A stretch of 64,000 nucleotides of DNA from Dama dama (Eukaryota > Chordata > Mammalia > Artiodactyla > Cervidae), in assembly GCF_033118175.1 (NCBI RefSeq), contig NC_083685.1, positions 120,784,501 to 120,848,500 on the forward strand. The letters are read 5' to 3'. Below are positions 33,646 to 44,900 of the stretch, piece after piece (position 1 is the stretch's first letter; every line of letters starts with the position of its first letter). The translations under genes were made by a program, and so were the position numbers. The notes under the pieces were generated by a model. It was given only the letters and a program-made list of their open reading frames with translations, was not told where the DNA came from and did not search any database.

Positions 33646-35660
33646 ATAATCAGATCATCACTGCATACAATCAAGTTTGGGTTTCTGTCTTCCATGGTCT
33701 TTCTCTGGGACTGAGTTCTGGCCCTAAATATACATCATGGGAACCTCTGTAAACAGGCACCTCTCTGGGCATTTCAAGCAGGAAGGCATCTATTACAGAG
33801 AATCAGTGATTTAAAAACAGGGTAGCAGGAATGAAGGTCAGGGGTCTGGTCACTGGATCTTGGGGAACTGGGAGCTTTCTTAGACTTGAAAAGAAACTCA
33901 GGGCACAATGACACCCCACCCCGCCCCCATTCTGCCTCACAACTACCAAGGCCCAGTCAGCCGCCCCTGCACCTCTGTCACCAGCCACAGCTTGGAACAC
34001 TTCCTACTGGAGGAAACTAACCTGGAAGCCTGATGGGAGGACCTCTAGGGAAGGTGACAATGGGGTAGCCCTTACCTGACGCACAGACCCAGGGAGCAGG
34101 TGGCGTGCAAGTGTGGCCTTGTGGGCTGGCCTGCCATGTGTGCACAGGCGTCAACAGGGTATTGCAGGCGCGGGGTGGCAGCCCAAGCAGCACGTGGCAG
34201 GAACTTCCACCAACTCCAACGACCATGAACGACTAGCGCAGGAAGCCATCCGGGTCCCCTTGCCCCTCGTCGCTCTGTGGCCCACATTCGCCATCCACCT
34301 CCTCTATCCACCGTCTCCAACCACCGCTCCCTCCAACTTCTAGGCCTACCGATCAGTCTCCGCTGGGTGCCCACCTTCCCAGACTGCCAAGCGTCACTCC
34401 CAGATAAGGGCTCTGATTGGTTCCCTAAAAGCCAGTCAACTGTGGCCTTGCTGGTGTCATATCCTCGCCAGAGCCAATCCGTAGAGGGAAGGGTGGGTGG
34501 TCGCAGGCAGAGTGGAGGGAATTTCCTCCAAAACAGGCACTTTTTGAGGCCACTAAACACCAGGGTTCTGGGGTAAAGCTTCACATGAGAACATGAGTCA
34601 TTCCGATGCCTGGTCGGTCCAGGACACACGGGGAGGATGAAGTGGGGGGCTGGCCAGTGGTACACGTGCAGCATGTTAAGAGCTATCAGGGTCGTGGTCA
34701 AGGGTCCCCAGGGTTAGGGGTCCTGGGGGGTCAGACTAAGGAGGCGGTGACAGAGCAGCAGAGTACACGGGGTTAGCCAAGGAATCTTCTGGAAGAAGTC
34801 AGGATTCAGGCCAAGTCCCAGGCGTTGGGTTTGAGCCCAGGAAATGGTGCTGAAGACACAGATGAGGTGTTGTTAGGACCAGCTTCATGGACGCTACGTG
34901 GGCAAAGAGGATGGGGCAGCCCAGATCAGTGCCGGTGGAAGTCGCTAAGCGGGTGTCCTGGGAGGGGGGACGTGCTGGGGAAGGCGGGAACTCAGAGGGC
35001 TGCATGGAGGGCTGAGGAGAAAGTGCTTGCCTGCTGGTAACCCTCGGAGGACCCATGAGTGGGGACGCTGGGTCGCGGCGGGTCAGAGGTTGAGACAGCT
35101 CTTGAGGGCTTGAGAGCAGATAAGACGCGGGGCCAGGGAGAGGAGTGCAGGGTCGCGGGGGCGTCCACCCTTCTTGGAAGCCTGGCGCCGGACCCTCAGC
35201 CAAGCTGCTTCCGGGTAAGGGCGAGCCCCGCGGCGGCCACGCGGTGGCGCTGCAGGACAACCTGGCGGCCATAGGAGAACACCCGGGCCAGGGGTGCGGG
35301 CTGGCTCCCCAGGGGTGCGGCACAGGTACCCGTCCCCAAGCACTCCACATCCCAGCACTAGACACTCAGGCACCCCCACACCTAGAACCCTGCGCTCTGC
35401 ACTCCACACCGGGTAGTTGCTCCCAGACACAAGCCTCTTGTATCCCAGCACCTGTCACCCCACACCTCAGCATCTCAGACACCTCACCCTGTAGGGGCGG
35501 CATCCCGCATCCTAGCACCTCCCCAGCCCACACCCAGCACTGGTGCAAGCCCACCCCTTGCATCGGTGGGGGAGGTGCAGGAAGGTGGGTCCAAGAACAG
35601 CCCGTGAGGTCAGGGGGAGGATCTGCCATGGGTCTGCCCTAGCTTGGAGAAGCAACATTT
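33646..35660. other. Intergenic sequence, nothing recognised
   Basis: About 2 kb of non-coding DNA, GC-rich from about 34.1 kb. Open frames of 188-209 codons on the minus strand (34072-34701, 34799-35365) have no recognisable domain and overlap other frames. Confidence 0.4.
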
Positions 35661-35664
35661 GAGC

Positions 35665-36027
35665 TATTTTGCAGATACTGAAACGCCCACTAGGTGGAAG
35701 AAGTTAACTGTATACTGCCCACAAGCATGTACACACCAGACCCACTGGAATCAGATGGGTGATGTTGACTTCCAATTACCTCACTACCAACCAATCAGAA
35801 GAATGTCCATGAGCTGATCATGTACCCCACAACCCCTCTCCCTCACCCGGTCTTTAAAAACCTTTTCCTGAAAGCCTTCAGGGAGTTTGGGCCTCTTAAG
35901 CACTAGCTGCCTGGGATTCTCTGCTTGGCACCTGCAATAAACGCTGCACTTGTCTTTACCATTACTTGGTGTCAGTAATTCGACTTTACTGTGTGCAGGA
36001 AACAGACCCAAGTTTGGTTCCATAACG
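35665..36027 (+). repeat. Solo LTR of a class I (gammaretrovirus-like) endogenous retrovirus
   Basis: Layout of an LTR: CCAATCAG at 35791-35798, a TATA-like TTTAAAAA at 35853-35860, poly(A) signal AATAAA at 35936-35941 followed by a U5-like 'cttggtgtcagtaattcgac', and an end near 'aagtttggttcc'. No internal viral genes are adjacent; an L1 follows immediately. The left boundary is approximate. It lies opposite in orientation to CHMP6 and RPTOR. Confidence 0.72.
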
Positions 36028-37015
36028 TCTTCTCTGGAGAAATGTCTGTTCAAGTCCTTTGCCCAGTTTTGAACTGTTTGTCCTTTGATTGGTGGGTTGT
36101 GAGAGCTCTTTGAGTTCTGGATATTAAACCCTTAAACCCTTATCAAATATACGACTTGCAAATATTTTCTCTGAAATCTTTTTCTGCAGATTATGTTTTT
36201 TTACATTCTTATGTCTTTTGATACACAAAAAGACATTTTTATGAAGTCCAGTTTATCTAGTTTTTCTTGTGTCAAATCTAAGAATCTGTTGCCAAGGTCA
36301 TGAAAATTTACCTGTATTCCCCCTCCCCCCCCCTTAGGAGTTTTAAAGTTTTAGCTCCTGTATTTATGCCATTGATTGACTGTGAGTTAGTTTTTGTGTG
36401 TGGTGTGAGGTAAGGGTCCACCTTTTGTGTGTAAATATCCAGCTGTCACAGCACCATTTGTTAAAAGATTCTTCTTTCCCTACTGAGTGGTTTTGTCACC
36501 TTGTTTGAGAACCAGTTGCCCATAGATGTCAGGGTTTATCTGGGGCTCTCTATTCTGTTCTACAGAACCACTGTAGAACAATTACTGTAACTTGGTAGTA
36601 AGGTTTGAATCAGGGAAGTAGAAAAGACTCCAACCTATTATCTTTCAAAGTTGTTTTGGGGACCCTTGTAATTCCATATGCGTTTGAAATTTGATCTGTC
36701 CAATTCTGCAAAAGGGTCTTTAGGATCTTCTAGGACCTGCATTGAACCTGTAGATTGCTTTGGGGAATACTGCCATTTAATAATATTAAGTCAACCCACA
36801 AACACAGAATGTCTTTCTATTTATTCAGGTCCTCTGTAATTACTTTTAGCAATGATTTGTTGTTTGGTGTACAACCTTTCATCTCCTTTATTGCATTTAT
36901 GCCTAGGTATTTAATTCTTTTTGATGCTTTTGTAAATGGAATTGGCCTGTTAATTGCCTTTTCCAGTTGTTCAATGCTGGTGTGTCATTTGTTTCTTTCC
37001 CCAGTGCACAAGTTC
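36028..37015 (-). repeat. L1 fragment, antisense
   Basis: The plus strand is the reverse complement of L1: 'ttgcccagttttgaactgtt' near 36059, 'acgacttgcaaatattttct' near 36151, 'tctgttgccaaggtcatgaa' near 36286 and 'tagattgctttggggaatac' near 36751. It begins directly after the LTR. Confidence 0.82.
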
Positions 37016-38890
37016 CGGTAAAGAGCAAAAAAGAGGAAACCCCACGTGGGTTCTGCCTGGGCTTTGGTTGTGGTTGTTGCTGGCAGCTGCCACCTTCCCT
37101 GTGGAGCTGGGGTCACTCCCTCCACAGGCTGCAGGGGCGGGGGATCCACACGTGGCTGGGTTCCCTCACAGAATAGCCTCCAGGCCATTCCTCCTGCAAA
37201 GCAGGGCACTGTGGGCATTGGTGACAAGTTCTGGGCTGCCCCCCATCACCTCCAGTCCCTCCCTCACAGTTGGGGGCCTCTCTGGGAGCCCCCTTGTCTT
37301 GGATCTGGTGTGGAGAGGTGGGGCGGAGGGCCCTGCTGCCCCAGGACCTGGACCTGCCCTGCTCGCCTCCCTGTCCTGCCCCCACCCCCTGGGTCTGCTC
37401 TACACTGGGGTGGTGGCTTGTCCCCTCAGCTCCTCTTTCATGACCTCTCCTCCTTCACCTAGCGGCAGCCCCTGGGTCGGTGAACTGGACGCCTCGCCTG
37501 GATGCCTGATCCTCAGCTGCTCGTCCCAGCTGCACACTTTTGGGCCCATGTGGGCCTGGGGCTGCGGCTTCCTATGCTGGCCCCTGGCTCCCTTGATGGC
37601 TGCATGTCAGCCCTGGGGTCCTGGGGGCTGGTGGGGGTCTCAGGATGTGCCTGCTGGCTGTCCCTTTAGGGGACACTACTGGGCCCATCCCAGTTGCCAC
37701 CCTCCCTCTAGTCCCCCCCTTTCCCTCACCTGTTCTCGTCCTACCCCATCTTTACCTGCCCCAGGCCGGGAGGCACTGGCCAGTTTTTGGGCCACGTGGA
37801 CCCTCAGCCAGCTTGTACAACTGAACCCGAGAAGCAGAACAACCTTGAGAGGCCAACCCCTCTGACCTCTTCCCAGAGAACCCCTGTAGAAACCCCAAAA
37901 TGAGACAGTGGCCAGCCGGCCTTATGGTGCACCCAGCCCTTGTTTGTAATTACGCTTTTCCAAACTCGTTCTGCAGGCCCCACGTCCTGAGACTGAATCA
38001 CTATCACCCACCTGCATGCATGCGCTTGACTGTGTGTCGCCCAGGTGAACACACCTTTGCTGGGAATTCTTGGCGCCTCCTATGTCCTGAAGCATGGCGT
38101 CTGCACGGGGTTGAGGACAAGCCTATGGCCAAGTCTCAGGTGTTCCTGTGCTGAAAGCCGCTGAGCCAGGAGGCACCCACAGAGCACAGTCTCCCCGAGC
38201 TGGTCATCCTCATGAGATAACACCTCCCTACTCTCTCTCTCCTCAGCAGGACGGCTGTCCCTGCACAGCCACCTAGGACAGTCATCCTTGGCTCCTGGCT
38301 GGCAAGCTGACACCAGCCCCGTGGTGCCGGTGGGTTCTTTTCTGGCCCCTTCACTGCAGCCGTTCGGAGCCAGCGTGGGGAGGGTGTAGCCTTGGGTCTG
38401 GCGCCCTCCTGTGGTAGCTCCAGCCACATGACCATCTTTCATTTTTATGAGCACTTGATTTGTATTCAAATCCCAGTGACAGAATAACTGATGCTAATGG
38501 GAAAAATATTACTGTCTCTGCTGAAGCGTGCCGGGTGCAGCTGAGTAAGTGCTGGGTATCCTTCTTGTTTAAAACAAACTGTAATTTAATTCAGGAGTTC
38601 CAGCTGCTCAGACCCCAGGTTTCCATGGCAATAGTTCCCCTCCCCACTTTGAAGTGGGTGCTGTACTGGTGAATCCACCCGCTTCCCCACAGCCTCCCTC
38701 ACGTGCCAAGGCCTCGGGGCTTCCCACTGCGGGCCTCTCCAGGGACGTGGAGGCAGCTGGCCCGGAATGCACAGCTCTGGAGAGCAGGGGCCCTTCCCTG
38801 CTCCTCGAGAACAGGGATGGATGTCTTCCTTCCCATTTCAGTACCCCCTTTCTTCCTCTTAGGCCACCCCCGGCATTTGGGGGCTCTGTT
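37016..38890. other. Intergenic GC-rich sequence, no gene recognised
   Basis: Contains a 303-codon plus-strand open frame (36954-37865) that begins inside the antisense L1 and is rich in Pro, Gly, Ser, Trp and Cys. I see no domain, and two other frames overlap it, so I read it as a chance frame. The 38.4-38.65 kb part is AT-richer. Confidence 0.45.
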
Positions 38891-38899
38891 TGGTAGGGG

Positions 38900-39235
38900 A
38901 CTTACAGACAGAGAGAGTGGTCAGCAGAATCAAGTCTCTCAAAGAGGCCCACATCCGAATCCTGGGAGCTGTGAACCTCTTAGGTCATGTGGCAAAGAGG
39001 ATTAAGGCTGCCAGTCAGCAACTCGGATGTGGAGAGATTGTCCTGGATCATTCAGTGGGGCTGTGTCATCACAGGGTCCTTGAAAGTGGGGGGTGGGGTC
39101 AGAGTTTGAGTCAGAGTGATGCCCTGTGAGAAAGACTCCAGCTGCACTGCCGGCTCGGAAGGAGGAAGGGGCCACAAGCCAAGGGATGAGGGCAGATTCT
39201 AGAAGCTGGAAAAGGGGGAAAAGTGATTTCCCCTG
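38900..39235. repeat. Old mammal-wide interspersed repeat, family not named
   Basis: Shows the series 'ttaggtcatgtggcaaagag', 'gattgtcctggatcattcag', 'aaggaggaaggggccacaag' and 'gattctagaagctggaaaag', in the order seen in a widespread mammalian LTR-like repeat. The family name is left open. Confidence 0.65.
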
Positions 39236-39789
39236 GGAAGCTCTGGGAGGAACGTGGCCAACTCCTTGGTTCTAGGTCTGGCGCGGGCCTCTCCAGGCCC
39301 AGGAGGGCGAGTCTGTCCTGGCTGACATGTTTGGGGTGATTTGTTGCAGCTGCCCTGAGGGCTGACACAGGGGCTTTACTGGTCTGGGCCCAGGGGACAG
39401 CTGGCCTGCATCATTCCTGAGTCCTGGCGCCTCTCTTCCCCGCGTGCCCCCACAACCGTGCCCGTCACAGCCTGCCTGGCCTCCTCAGGGGCTGGTCTCT
39501 AGTCCTTGGCCAGGTCGACCCCATCCAGTCTAGTGAACCCAGTTCAATTCCTGTCGCTCCTTCGGTGCCAGTGTGCATGGCTGGCTCCCAGTGCTGCCCA
39601 CCTCCCCACTCATCATACCTTGTCTGCCAAGTGAGGTTCCATCTGGAGGCCACGAGGTCAGGATGCCAGGTGGAACCCGGTTCCTGCTACCACCCACCCA
39701 GTGGGTGTGACTCTGGGTGAGTTACTTCACACCTGGGCCCCATTTCCTGTCATGAGTGTGACAAGACCTGGGACCCAAGCTGCTTCTAG
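39236..39789. other. Intergenic sequence, possible MIR remnant
   Basis: Non-coding. About 39690-39780 (tgactctgggtgagttactt) resembles a MIR core in plus orientation, weakly. Confidence 0.35.
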
Positions 39790-39948
39790 GGAGTGGGACT
39801 CCTAAGGCATGAGGTGCATTTAAGGGGCTGAGACCCCTCAGGTGTGAGGTGCATTTAAGGGGCTGGGACCCCAAAGGCGTGAGGTGCATTTAAGGGGCTG
39901 GGACCCCTCAGGTGTGAGGTGCATTTAAGGGGCTGGGACCCCTCAGGC
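39790..39948 (+). repeat. 35-bp tandem repeat, about 4.4 copies
   Basis: The block GAGGTGCATTTAAGGGGCTG recurs at 39811, 39846, 39881 and 39916, an exact 35-bp period, joined by (A/G)GACCCC spacers that vary slightly. A degenerate partial copy precedes the first full unit. It lies about 430 bp beyond the predicted RPTOR poly(A) site. Confidence 0.95.
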
Positions 39949-40379
39949 CTGCTGGCATGTCAGCAGGAACATGGGCTCCGGCCCCTACAGGGGAGCCAAC
40001 CCTGGACCACGAGGTGGGCCCAAGGGGTCACAGGCTGGGATCAGAGGGGATGCTGGCTGAGGAAGGAGTCGGGGTCCCCAAGCCACAGGATGAGGGAGGG
40101 AAGACGGATCCCCAGGACAACTCAGACGCAGCCTTCTGGCTTCTAACTGTAGGTGCTAAGCAAAAAAGACACAGGAAGTGGCAGAGGGATTCCCTCTGGG
40201 GGCCTGGGCTCACAGGCAGAGTGGGGTGACCCCAAATCTAGGGCCTTCTCTTGGGCCAGCTGTCCAAGCCACAGGGCTGGGGCTGTGCCCAAGGGGGCCA
40301 AGGGCCGGGAAGCACCACCTTGAGCCTGGAGCCCCGAGGACATGGAGGACTTGCCTTAAAGGACAGCGCCTCCAGCCAG

Positions 40380-41902
40380 CCCTCTGCGTATTTATCTTTT
40401 ATTAACAGTTTATCCTCGCTTTTTGTGTTACAATTCCATGTTTTGTCAAAGTCTTTCAATTCTCATTTTGATAAAATAAATAGAGATAAATGAACCCTTA
40501 GGTCACACTCTCTCAAGCCTCTGTAACTTCATGATTGAATTTTCGCATCAGACCTGTGAAGACAGCCCCACTGGGGCCCCCGCGCTTGGCCTGGGGATAG
40601 TTTTGTCTCAAAACAAACAGAACCACACGTGAGCTCAAAATGTGGAGTGGAACTGCTCTGTGAAATCGGCTGTGGGCAGTCAGCTTGGCCTCTGTGGGTG
40701 GAGCTCAGCTTCTGGAAGGTTCCCAAGTCGCCGTGTCTGGAGCACTGGGTGAGCTGAGTTTTCTGCGGCCTTCCCCACCCGCACGCCGCTCACTCACCCA
40801 GCACACGGTAGACACCGTCCTGGAACCTTCTGGGGGAGCAGTCACGACCAGCCCCTGGCCCAGCCCCGTGCCCTGTCCAGCCCACCCAAGTCCACAGCAT
40901 GGCTCTTCCTCACATTCCCATTATTGGCCTCTTACCGGCAGAGTTAACTAAGCCAGCTCACTCCTCTATCTCTGAATAATCCTGATTCCCAAGGAAAATG
41001 GAAAATATGATTTTTAAAATATCATCATTGTGGTTGTGTCTTGTGTTCCAGGCGTGGCTGCTCAGCGCCCCGCCACAGACGCGTGCATGCAGCGGACACG
41101 CATGAAGCTGCCGCCCACCCGGGAGTCCTCCTGTGTCCCTTGTAGGTGTGAGCTGCCCCCACGTGTGTGGGGACAGAGGGTTGGGGTGGCGCTGTTCACC
41201 CCTAGACACTCGGGGCTGGGCAGCCCCTCCACGTGTGCTCATGTGATGCGTGCGGGGCGCGGGTGGGGAGGCCACGGTTCCCTGCACCGGCCGGGGAAGA
41301 GCAGCACTTGAGAGAAACAAGCCCTGTGGCCCAAGGGACCTGCCTCTCCTTCCAAACCAGAGCCCCTCCTGCTGACACTCAGAAGGCAGGCCTGCCTGTG
41401 GGGAGGGGTGCGCTCGGGCTCTGGGGTGTGGCCAGACGGCCTGGGGTGATGACCAGCGGGTGGCAGGCCACCTCCATCTGTCCTTCGCTCAGTCTCAGGC
41501 CTCCACCTCTGCCAGCGGCCTCAGACCACCCCAGAAGCCCACGCCAGGGGGCACGCAGCCCCAGGAGCTGGCTTCCGTCTGGTTTGGGGACTAATGCTCG
41601 CATCACTTGGAAAAGAAAACAAGTGTGTTACCCCCTTAAAAACCTCAGACGACAATAGCATGGGCGGGGACTGGAACGTACAGTGACCGTGTCCTCGGTC
41701 CGGGAGCCGTGTCTCAGCAGAGCAGCGACCGTCACACCAAGGACTCCAGCAGAGCCCCCTTCTCTGGGCTCCTAGGCATGACAGCGAAGACAGACAGACA
41801 GACAGTGCGGGCCCTCTCGAGCCCTCAGCAGCCAGTTCGGGCCAGTGTTCAGGGCAGCGTGGTGGGTCCCTTATGTACAAGGCGGCCTGCGGGGAGGGGC
41901 CG
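40380..41902 (-). other. RPTOR: RPTOR 3' UTR (predicted)
   Basis: The non-coding part of the last RPTOR exon, from the TAG stop to the AATAAA at 40403-40398. A short (GACA)n run lies at 41788-41804. An AT-rich block near 40960-41040 is a candidate for RNA-binding sites. No interspersed repeat is recognised in it. Confidence 0.6.
40398..40403 (-). terminator. RPTOR: Probable RPTOR poly(A) signal (AATAAA)
   Basis: TTTATT on the plus strand reads AATAAA on the minus strand, set in an AT-rich block (40390-40495) that stands out in GC-rich surroundings. It gives a 3' UTR of about 1.5 kb. Another AATAAA-like sequence is not needed, but the exact cleavage point is inferred. Confidence 0.65.
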
Positions 41903-41971
41903 CTATCTGACTCGCTTCTCCACCGAGTACACGGAGATGTAGTAGTCGTTGCTGCCCACGGCCAGGTGCGG
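41903..41971 (-). CDS. RPTOR: RPTOR last coding exon and stop
   Basis: 69 nt. PHLAVGSNDYYISVYSVEKR then VR and TAG at 41905-41903. This closes the last WD40 blade and matches the family C-terminus. Acceptor CCGCAG|CCG. Confidence 0.97.
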   Translation of the reverse strand, partial: PHLAVGSNDYYISVYSVEKRVR

Positions 41972-44900
41972 CTGCGGTAGGGAGGAGAGAACAGGGGGTG
42001 AGCAGCTGGGGGGGGTGCAGTCCAGGCCTGGTCACCCCAACTCTGCCCGCAAGGCTGGCGCGGAAATGATGGGCTCCTGGGCCACACAGCTGGTGCAGAG
42101 TCCTCACCTCCGCCCTGTCACAGAGAACCCGCCCGCTCCGCACACCGCCCACATTTTTCTTTTCAGCATGGCCCCCCAGGAACAGCTCCGGGAACCTCAT
42201 GCCATGCGTTTTGGCAGAGAGCCACATGCCAGGCTCCTGGGGAGCCTCATGCCACACGCAGGCAGGTGGGAGAATCCTAATTTACAACACGGCAGCCCTC
42301 AGCCACACAGCTGACTGTAATTTAGGACGGTGCCGTCACCCGGGTCATGGGGTCTGGGCTGCTCCTACCCCGGAGACTTTTCAAGGGGAGTTCTCTCTGG
42401 GGCTGGGGTGTGTGCAGGGCCCAGAGGGGTCACAAAGAGTGGGGCTACTTCATGTCTCCCCTGAGTGACAGAATTTGACGCTGCTTCCAGAGGGAGTGCA
42501 GTCTGGGGGCTATGGCCCCTGGAGATCCTGGGGCGGCCGACTGTGGTGCGGGGCGGGGGCCTCTGCCTGCTGCTAGCGCCTCCCCGCACCTCCCCAACCC
42601 CCAGGGGAGGTCCAAGGGGACGGGGGCAGAGACACAGACCCAGTGTGGGTGGAAGGCCAGGCAGCTGATGGCGCCGACCCGCTGGCCCATGAAGCCGTCG
42701 TAGTACTTGATGTGGTTGATCAGCTCTCCGCTGCCGTTGTAGATGGCGGTGAACTGGTTCATGGAGCCGCTGCACACAAGAAGGCCTGGCGGTCAGCGCG
42801 GGCAGGTGGGCGTGTCCACGGGGAGAGGGGGCTCCTCTCTGGTCACCCCCACAAGGGGGCTTCAGCCTCAAGGGCTGTGAGGCCAGGCAGGTGAGGAGCA
42901 GCAAAGGGGCCCCACAGTCCCTCCACCTAGCTCTCCTCCATAGGTTTGGGGGTGGGTCGTGGTGCCTGCTGTTTTACACAGGGCCCTGGGAGCCGGCTGG
43001 GCAGGGCAGGGGGCAGAGAAGAGGCAGCACTTACCACGCAATCAGGTTTGCCTGGGGGTGGATGTCAAGTGCCGTCAGCCCCTTCACGATCTGTAGGACA
43101 TTCACAGACTCCGGCAGCCGAGGGTCAAAGAAGCGCACGTCCCCGTTGACGCTGCGGGAGGGGGGTTCTGGTGATGCTGGTGGGCATACCGGGGCCCAGG
43201 ATGCACCACGTGCAATCAGGGGCCATCCACACATGCTATTCAAGGCCACTGTCCCCTGGACCCTAAGAGTGTCCAGGGAGGCCCCTGGATGGCACATGGG
43301 CCCACCCCACTGACTCTGGCGCCAGGCCTGCTGCTGAGCCCCGGGGACCCCTCCCTAGAGTCAGAAAGGGCCCAGCCACTGAGGCACACAGCAGGGTGAG
43401 CAAAGACCCGGGGGAGGCTGTGAGTTATTTGTTCATTTCCGGCCAGATATTAGATTTTACATAGCGGGGATGTGGTGACGGGTGGGAGGGAGGATGGAGG
43501 TCACCTCTTCCTGCCCTGGGCCTGGCAGACACCGTTTTGAGAGCTGTGTTCTGTTTCCACATTACAAACAAGGGAAGAGCATCTCTTTGGAGAAATGGTG
43601 GCTTTGTGACAGTAAATTACATTTGCTGTCCCTTTAACGGGCAAATAAATATCCGCTGCTCTCAGCACAGGATTTACCAGGCAGCAGGAATGGATTTATG
43701 GGCAGACGGTGGATCCGCATGGTGATCCCAGCACATGCCCGGCATGATGCTGCTGTCGCGGGAAGGCTATGCCCCGGTTGCCTCGTCCACCCCCTCTCCT
43801 GCCACCCACAGGATACCCGCAGGCCAAGCTCTCCAGCGGGAGGACCTGCTGTCCCTGCCCTGGTGCCGGCCCTGACCTTTCTGGCCAGTCCCAGAGCAGA
43901 AGTTAATTACTACCTTGAAATGCCATATTTCCCAGCTGTTTAAATACCAAGGACATATTTTAGATAGAGGGAAAATAATGTTTTTACAGCAAAATGTCTC
44001 ATGAATATTCCACGCTCATTACCTGACGCTCATGATGTGGCCCTCGGGGTGCTTCTGGAGGTAGGCCTTCACCACCCAGGCCGTGTGCTCCCGGTAGGTC
44101 ATGACGCGGCTGGAGGGGAGGAAGGAGGGTCAGGGCCTGGGCACAACTGTGGGTGTCCCTGATGCTCCGAGGCAGAGCGGACTTTCTTTTGAGCAGAGGG
44201 AACCAGGAGTTTATGTGAAGTGTCCACAGTCTGCCCATGCTGTGAAGTCAGCCCTCACTGTCTCATGTTCACCGTGAGTGACTGAGTGACCTCACACTCC
44301 TGGCATGCCCCTTCCTGGGCACCTCAGGCCACGCTGGGACCTCTGGAGGCGGGGTGGCTGTCATGCCCTCTCGGGGCCCTGGGCACTGCCAGCCCCCCTA
44401 CCAGGACTTCACACTGTATCTCCCTGTGGGTTTGAGGGCTGGGACCGAGAACCCTAGACTGTAAAGCTGTTGAAACAGAGGGACACGGGCTTTCCTGGAA
44501 GCCTGGTGCAGTCCGTGACTGGGAGCAGGATTGGGATGCATGTGACGGGGAGATGGGCTCAGAGTGTGACCCCTGGGAAGGGTCCAGGACACAGTCACAC
44601 CCAGCACACACAGGTCTCTGCCCAGGCATGCCCAGGAGCCCCTGTGTCTCTGTCCTCAGATCTCAGGAGGAGGTCTGGAGACCCCAGCCCCTCCCTCACA
44701 GCTGCTCTGTGACCCTTGGCTCTTGTCGATTTGCCAGATTACTGCCTGCCCAGGGAGGCTTCTTACAATAAGTCTGATTGACATTTGATTCACATACAGT
44801 AAGAGTCTCCCATAAGCATGTATTCACTGATTTGACATGTTCTTACAGCTGTGCGACCATCACACAATTTTAGAATATTTGCATCATCCCAGAAAGGAAC

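Larger units (their letters stand above)
41972..44022 (-). other. RPTOR: RPTOR introns between 41972 and 44022
   Basis: Three introns: 41972-42639, 42770-43034 and 43152-44022. The last holds two AT-rich blocks (43540-43720 and 43890-44022) in otherwise GC-rich DNA, with short homeobox-, E-box- and MEF2-like words. No repeat is recognised in them. Confidence 0.55.

Noticed and set aside
36954..37865. 303-codon plus-strand open frame
   Set aside because: It starts within an antisense L1, has Pro/Gly/Ser/Cys-rich composition without a domain, and overlaps two other long frames. GC-rich DNA with few stops explains it.
39790..39948. CRISPR-like regular spacing
   Set aside because: The units are contiguous with no unique spacers, and the genome is mammalian; it is a simple tandem repeat.
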